This document shows positions 60,748 through 64,000 of a stretch of DNA of 64,000 nucleotides, piece after piece. The position numbers and the translations under genes were made by a program. Source of the DNA: [Clostridium] saccharolyticum WM1 (lineage in GTDB: Bacteria; Bacillota; Clostridia; Lachnospirales; Lachnospiraceae); contig NC_014376.1 of NCBI RefSeq assembly GCF_000144625.1, positions 1,922,001 through 1,986,000 on the forward strand. The letters are read 5' to 3'. The notes below the pieces were generated by a model. That model had not been told where the DNA came from. It saw only the letters and a list, made by a program, of their open reading frames with translations, and searched no databases. The first letter of the stretch is position 1. Each line of letters begins with the position of its first letter.

Positions 60748-62295
60748 TTGTATAGTAAAGTTCATAGCGTAGGGATTAAGGGAGTGGAGGGGGTTCCGAT
60801 CCTGGTAGAGGCGGATGTCAGTGAAGGGCTTCCGGGGTTTTCCATGGTTGGATATCTCTCATCCGAAGTAAAGGAAGCCCAGGACCGGGTGAGAACGGCT
60901 CTGAAAAACTCCGGCTTCCGACTGCCTGCAAGAAAGATTACCATTAATTTATCCCCTGCCGACATCCGCAAGGAGGGGACTGCTTTTGATCTGCCCATTG
61001 CGGTGGCCATTCTCACTGCATCCGGCATGATAGCGCCGGGTGCTTTGATCGATAGTGTGATTTCCGGGGAATTGGGTTTGGATGGGCAAATTAAGCCTGT
61101 ACGAGGCGCTCTCTCCATTACTTTGGCTGCAAAAAAGGATGGAAAGCGACAATGTTTTCTTCCCCGTGAAAACGTCAGGGAGGGCTTAGTAATAGAAGGA
61201 ATAGAAATCATTGGAGTGGATCATCTGAAGGATCTGACGGATCTGCTGAATTTTCCGGAGAAGCAAAGAGCGGATTGTCATGGAAATGAATGGCTGAAGG
61301 GGCAGGAGGAGTTTTATGGTGCGGATTTTTCAGAAATTGGAGGCCAGTTGCTGTTAAGACGGGCCACTGAGGTGGCTGTGGCAGGTATGCACAACATACT
61401 TTATATTGGTCCTGCGGGAACCGGAAAGACCATGCTGGCTAAAAGGATCCCCACCATCATGCCTTCCCTGTCATTGGAGGAAGCCGTAGAAATATCAAAA
61501 ATCTACAGCGTTTGCGGACTGCTTTCTCAGGAAAGACCCCTGATGACAATACGGCCCTTTCGCAGTCCCCACCATACCATCAGCCCTACGGCCTTGGCCG
61601 GGGGAGGGCGGATCCCAAAACCAGGTGAGATCTCCCTGGCTTCCGGAGGCGTTCTGTTTCTGGATGAATTACCCGAATTTGAGAAAAACACCATAGAGAT
61701 TTTAAGGCAGCCACTTGAAGAGAGAAAAATAACGGTTTCCAGGATGTTCGGAGCCTATGAATTCCCGGCAGATTTTATGATGGCAGCTGCCATGAACCCC
61801 TGCGCCTGTGGATTTTTTCCGGATCGTACAAGATGCAGATGCTCTGAACAACAGGTACGCAAATATTTAAGCAGAATATCAAAACCTCTGTTGGACCGGA
61901 TCGATATTTGTGCAGAATCAGGTGCAGTTACTTATGAAGAACTCCAGGAGAATAAAGGCGGAGAGTCTTCAGCCTCCATACGGGCACGTGTGGAGGGAGC
62001 AAGAAGGATCCAAAAAAAGAGGTTTGAAGGACAGGGAATGCACTTTAACAGCTCAATGAAAAAGGCTCAGATCCGGGAATTCTGCAGTCTCGGAAAGAAG
62101 GAACAGGAATTTTTAAAAAGTGTTTATGAAAATCTGGGTCTCAGTGTGAGAGGTTACGAAAAGATATTGAAGGTGTCAAGGACCATAGCGGATCTGGAGG
62201 GCTGTGATATAATCAAAAAGGACCATCTGGCAGAGGCGGTGGGACTGCGCAGTCTGGAAGGAAAATATTGGGGAGGAATTTATGGACAATCATGA
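60748..62295 (+). CDS. comM: ComM/YifB-type Mg-chelatase-like AAA+ ATPase
   Basis: 515 residues using the TTG at 60748, which fits AAAGGAG 8 nt upstream and restores the usual family N terminus (YSKVHSVGIKGVEG); the ATG at 60730 lacks a site. The N-terminal ChlI-like domain (ITINLSPADIRKEGTAFDLPIAVAIL, VISGELGLDGQIKPVRGAL) precedes the AAA+ module with Walker A GPAGTGKTM, the FRSPHHTISPTALAGGG loop and GGVLFLDELPEF Walker B. A C-terminal Cys cluster (MNPCACGFFPDRTRCRC) and the C-terminal helical domain close it. Family members promote branch migration in natural transformation. It precedes dprA, which fits a recombination cluster. Confidence 0.93.
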   Translation: MYSKVHSVGIKGVEGVPILVEADVSEGLPGFSMVGYLSSEVKEAQDRVRTALKNSGFRLPARKITINLSPADIRKEGTAFDLPIAVAILTASGMIAPGALIDSVISGELGLDGQIKPVRGALSITLAAKKDGKRQCFLPRENVREGLVIEGIEIIGVDHLKDLTDLLNFPEKQRADCHGNEWLKGQEEFYGADFSEIGGQLLLRRATEVAVAGMHNILYIGPAGTGKTMLAKRIPTIMPSLSLEEAVEISKIYSVCGLLSQERPLMTIRPFRSPHHTISPTALAGGGRIPKPGEISLASGGVLFLDELPEFEKNTIEILRQPLEERKITVSRMFGAYEFPADFMMAAAMNPCACGFFPDRTRCRCSEQQVRKYLSRISKPLLDRIDICAESGAVTYEELQENKGGESSASIRARVEGARRIQKKRFEGQGMHFNSSMKKAQIREFCSLGKKEQEFLKSVYENLGLSVRGYEKILKVSRTIADLEGCDIIKKDHLAEAVGLRSLEGKYWGGIYGQS

Positions 62296-63382
62296 AGAAC
62301 GGGAGTATTTATTCTGGCTTTGCCATGTTCCGTCTCTTGGGGCAGTGAAAATAAAAAAACTGTATGATTACATTGGAGGCTATAAAAGAATATATAATAT
62401 AGAAGGAAAAGAACTGGAACGTTCCGGGCTCTTAAATCAGACGGAGGCTTCCCTTTTTGAGAATATGAAAATAGAGATAGACGGCTGTAAATCGGAGCTG
62501 GCGGATTTGGAAAACAGAGGGATCCATTTTATCACACCTTATGACAGGGAATACCCGAAACGTCTTCTCAAAATTTATGGATATCCTATGGGAATCTTTG
62601 TGAAAGGAAAGGTGCCTGAGGATGATAGGCCTGCGGCTGCTATCATCGGAGCCAGAAACTGTACCAATTACGGAAAACAAATGGCCTCTTCCCTGGCAGC
62701 AGAGCTTTCCGGTGCAGGGATTCAGATCATCAGCGGCCTGGCCTGGGGAATTGACGGAGCAGGGCATCTGGGAGCCCTCAAAGCAGGCGGGGACACTTAT
62801 GGGGTTTTGGGCTGCGGAATCAATCTCTGTTATCCAAAGGAAAACTTTGGATTATACCAGCGAATGGTAGACCAGGGGGGAATCATTACAGAGTTTTTGC
62901 CCAATGAAGCGCCGAGGCCATGTAATTTTCCCATGAGGAACCGGATCATCAGCGGGCTGTCGGATGTGATACTGGTAATTGAGGCCAGGGAAAAGAGCGG
63001 TTCTCTGATCACGGTGAACTTAGGACTTGAGCAGGGAAAAGATGTTTTTGCCCTTCCGGGAAGGGTTACAGATCCCTTGAGTGCCGGCTGCAACCGTCTT
63101 ATTTCTGAAGGTGCCGGAATCTTGTTAGGTCCTGATTCTGTGCTGGAATATTTCAAATTACAGAGTGGTAATATATTAAGAGTTCATGAAAAAGATAATA
63201 ACGGACTTGTCAAAAAAGAAAAAATGGTGTATAGTTGCCTAGATTTGCATCCAAAGAATCTGGAAGAGATTATAGCTTTAAGCGGATTGTCTGTCAGCGA
63301 TTGTATGAGCACCCTTTTGGAATTAGAGCTTAAAGGCTGCGTTGTGCAGACGTCCCATCAATATTATGGAAAGAAACGATAG
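62282..63382 (+). CDS. dprA: DNA-processing protein DprA
   Basis: 366-residue RecA loader and ssDNA-binding protein of transformation. The N-terminal SAM/HhH-like domain ([24 protein letters not shown]) is followed by the Rossmann fold: [65 protein letters not shown] and [26 protein letters not shown] winged-helix-like segment lies at the C terminus ([30 protein letters not shown]). Its start overlaps the comM end by 14 nt. Confidence 0.96.
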   Translation: MDNHEEREYLFWLCHVPSLGAVKIKKLYDYIGGYKRIYNIEGKELERSGLLNQTEASLFENMKIEIDGCKSELADLENRGIHFITPYDREYPKRLLKIYGYPMGIFVKGKVPEDDRPAAAIIGARNCTNYGKQMASSLAAELSGAGIQIISGLAWGIDGAGHLGALKAGGDTYGVLGCGINLCYPKENFGLYQRMVDQGGIITEFLPNEAPRPCNFPMRNRIISGLSDVILVIEAREKSGSLITVNLGLEQGKDVFALPGRVTDPLSAGCNRLISEGAGILLGPDSVLEYFKLQSGNILRVHEKDNNGLVKKEKMVYSCLDLHPKNLEEIIALSGLSVSDCMSTLLELELKGCVVQTSHQYYGKKR

Positions 63383-63396
63383 GCGAGGAGTTTGGT

Positions 63397-64000
63397 ATGG
63401 CGAACTGTTTAGTAATTGTGGAATCACCGGCAAAGGTAAAGACGATAAAAAAGTTCCTGGGAGCGAATTATGAAGTGGATGCCTCTAACGGACATGTAAG
63501 GGATCTGCCGAAAAGCCAGATGGGAATTGATGTAGAGAATGATTTTGATCCGAAATATATAACAATCAGAGGAAAGGGTGACATTCTGGCTAAGCTTCGA
63601 AAAGAAGTAAAGAAGGCAGATAAGATCTATCTTGCAACGGACCCTGACCGGGAGGGGGAAGCCATCTCCTGGCATCTGATGAAGGCATTGAAGCTGGATG
63701 AGCTGAAGGATAAGCAGGTGTACCGGATCAGCTTTAACGAGATCACAAAGAATGCGGTTAAGGCTTCCTTAAAAACCCCAAGAGTCATTGATATGGACCT
63801 TGTAGATGCCCAGCAGGCCAGAAGGGTCCTGGATCGAATGGTGGGATATATGATAAGTCCTCTCCTTTGGGCAAAGGTTAAGAGAGGCTTAAGTGCCGGC
63901 CGTGTTCAATCTGTGGCACTGCGTCTGATTTGTGACCGGGAGGAAGAGATTGGTGCGTTTATTCCTGAGGAATACTGGAACCTGGAAGCAGTTTTAAAGC
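63397..64000 (+). CDS. topA: DNA topoisomerase I, N-terminal part (3' end outside window)
   Basis: Type IA topoisomerase that relaxes negative supercoils; 201 codons are visible. The start at 63397 follows [29 protein letters not shown] is the Toprim opening with the catalytic Glu, and [19 protein letters not shown] has the metal-binding DxDx[38 protein letters not shown] is the next conserved block. The active-site Tyr, expected about 100 residues later, is beyond the window. The order comM-dprA-topA is common in Firmicutes. Confidence 0.97.
   Translation, partial: MANCLVIVESPAKVKTIKKFLGANYEVDASNGHVRDLPKSQMGIDVENDFDPKYITIRGKGDILAKLRKEVKKADKIYLATDPDREGEAISWHLMKALKLDELKDKQVYRISFNEITKNAVKASLKTPRVIDMDLVDAQQARRVLDRMVGYMISPLLWAKVKRGLSAGRVQSVALRLICDREEEIGAFIPEEYWNLEAVLK

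Overview
The window reads as chromosomal DNA from an anaerobic, spore-former-type Clostridia, most likely Lachnospiraceae (Lacrimispora/Hungatella-like). This rests on AGGAGG-type ribosome binding sites, moderate-GC genes separated by A/T-rich spacers, GH4/PTS sugar catabolism, a clostridial two-gene DNA-repair radical SAM pair, a Csp-like subtilase and a bacterial microcompartment (BMC) locus. I see no rRNA, tRNA, CRISPR array, transposase or phage genes.

Layout. 1-2.6 kb: the end of an FAD-dependent oxidoreductase and a 2-hydroxyacid dehydrogenase. 2.6-9.7 kb: two divergent operons that look metal- or cofactor-related. The minus operon has a cytoplasmic substrate-binding-like protein, a SIMIBI GTPase and a lone ABC ATPase. 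The plus operon has a radical SAM/SPASM protein and a FecBCD-type importer. 9.8-17.6 kb: a self-contained sigma-54 regulon. It holds a PrpR_N/PAS/AAA+ activator, twin upstream repeats, a textbook -24/-12 promoter, four sulfur-amino-acid type genes (C-S lyase, DAACS symporter, glutaredoxin-like, D-cysteine desulfhydrase-like) and then rpoN. 17.7-20.8 kb: a membrane GGDEF protein and phosphopentomutase. 20.9-29.0 kb: a BglG-type regulator divergent from a PTS operon (EIICB, fumarase/PurB-superfamily lyase, GH4 glycosidase, NagA-like deacetylase, HAD phosphatase).

29.5-48.6 kb is the most notable part. A sugar ABC transporter, an MtnK-type kinase and an MtnA-type isomerase are followed, across a DeoR repressor, by a class II aldolase, CoA-acylating aldehyde dehydrogenase, four BMC-H proteins, PduL, a EutN-type vertex protein, a cytoplasmic binding-protein-like protein, a CoA-disulfide-reductase-like flavoprotein, a two-subunit CoA-transferase, an Fe-alcohol dehydrogenase and DhaK/DhaL. 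The inferred chemistry is: imported 5-deoxy-D-ribose or 5-methylthioribose -> aldose-1-P -> ketose-1-P -> DHAP + acetaldehyde (or methylthioacetaldehyde). The aldehyde would be handled in a shell as acyl-CoA, acyl-P and alcohol. That amounts to a DHAP shunt placed in a microcompartment. Both half-operons carry the same approximately 10-bp-phased ATAAAAC-like repeats at their promoters, flanking the DeoR gene.

48.9-64 kb: a SIMPL-domain protein, a Csp-like subtilase whose catalytic Ser is Gly, a Lys-rich membrane protein, a TetR/MMPL/secreted-protein efflux set, an SOS-box-controlled DNA-repair radical SAM pair, comM, dprA and the start of topA.
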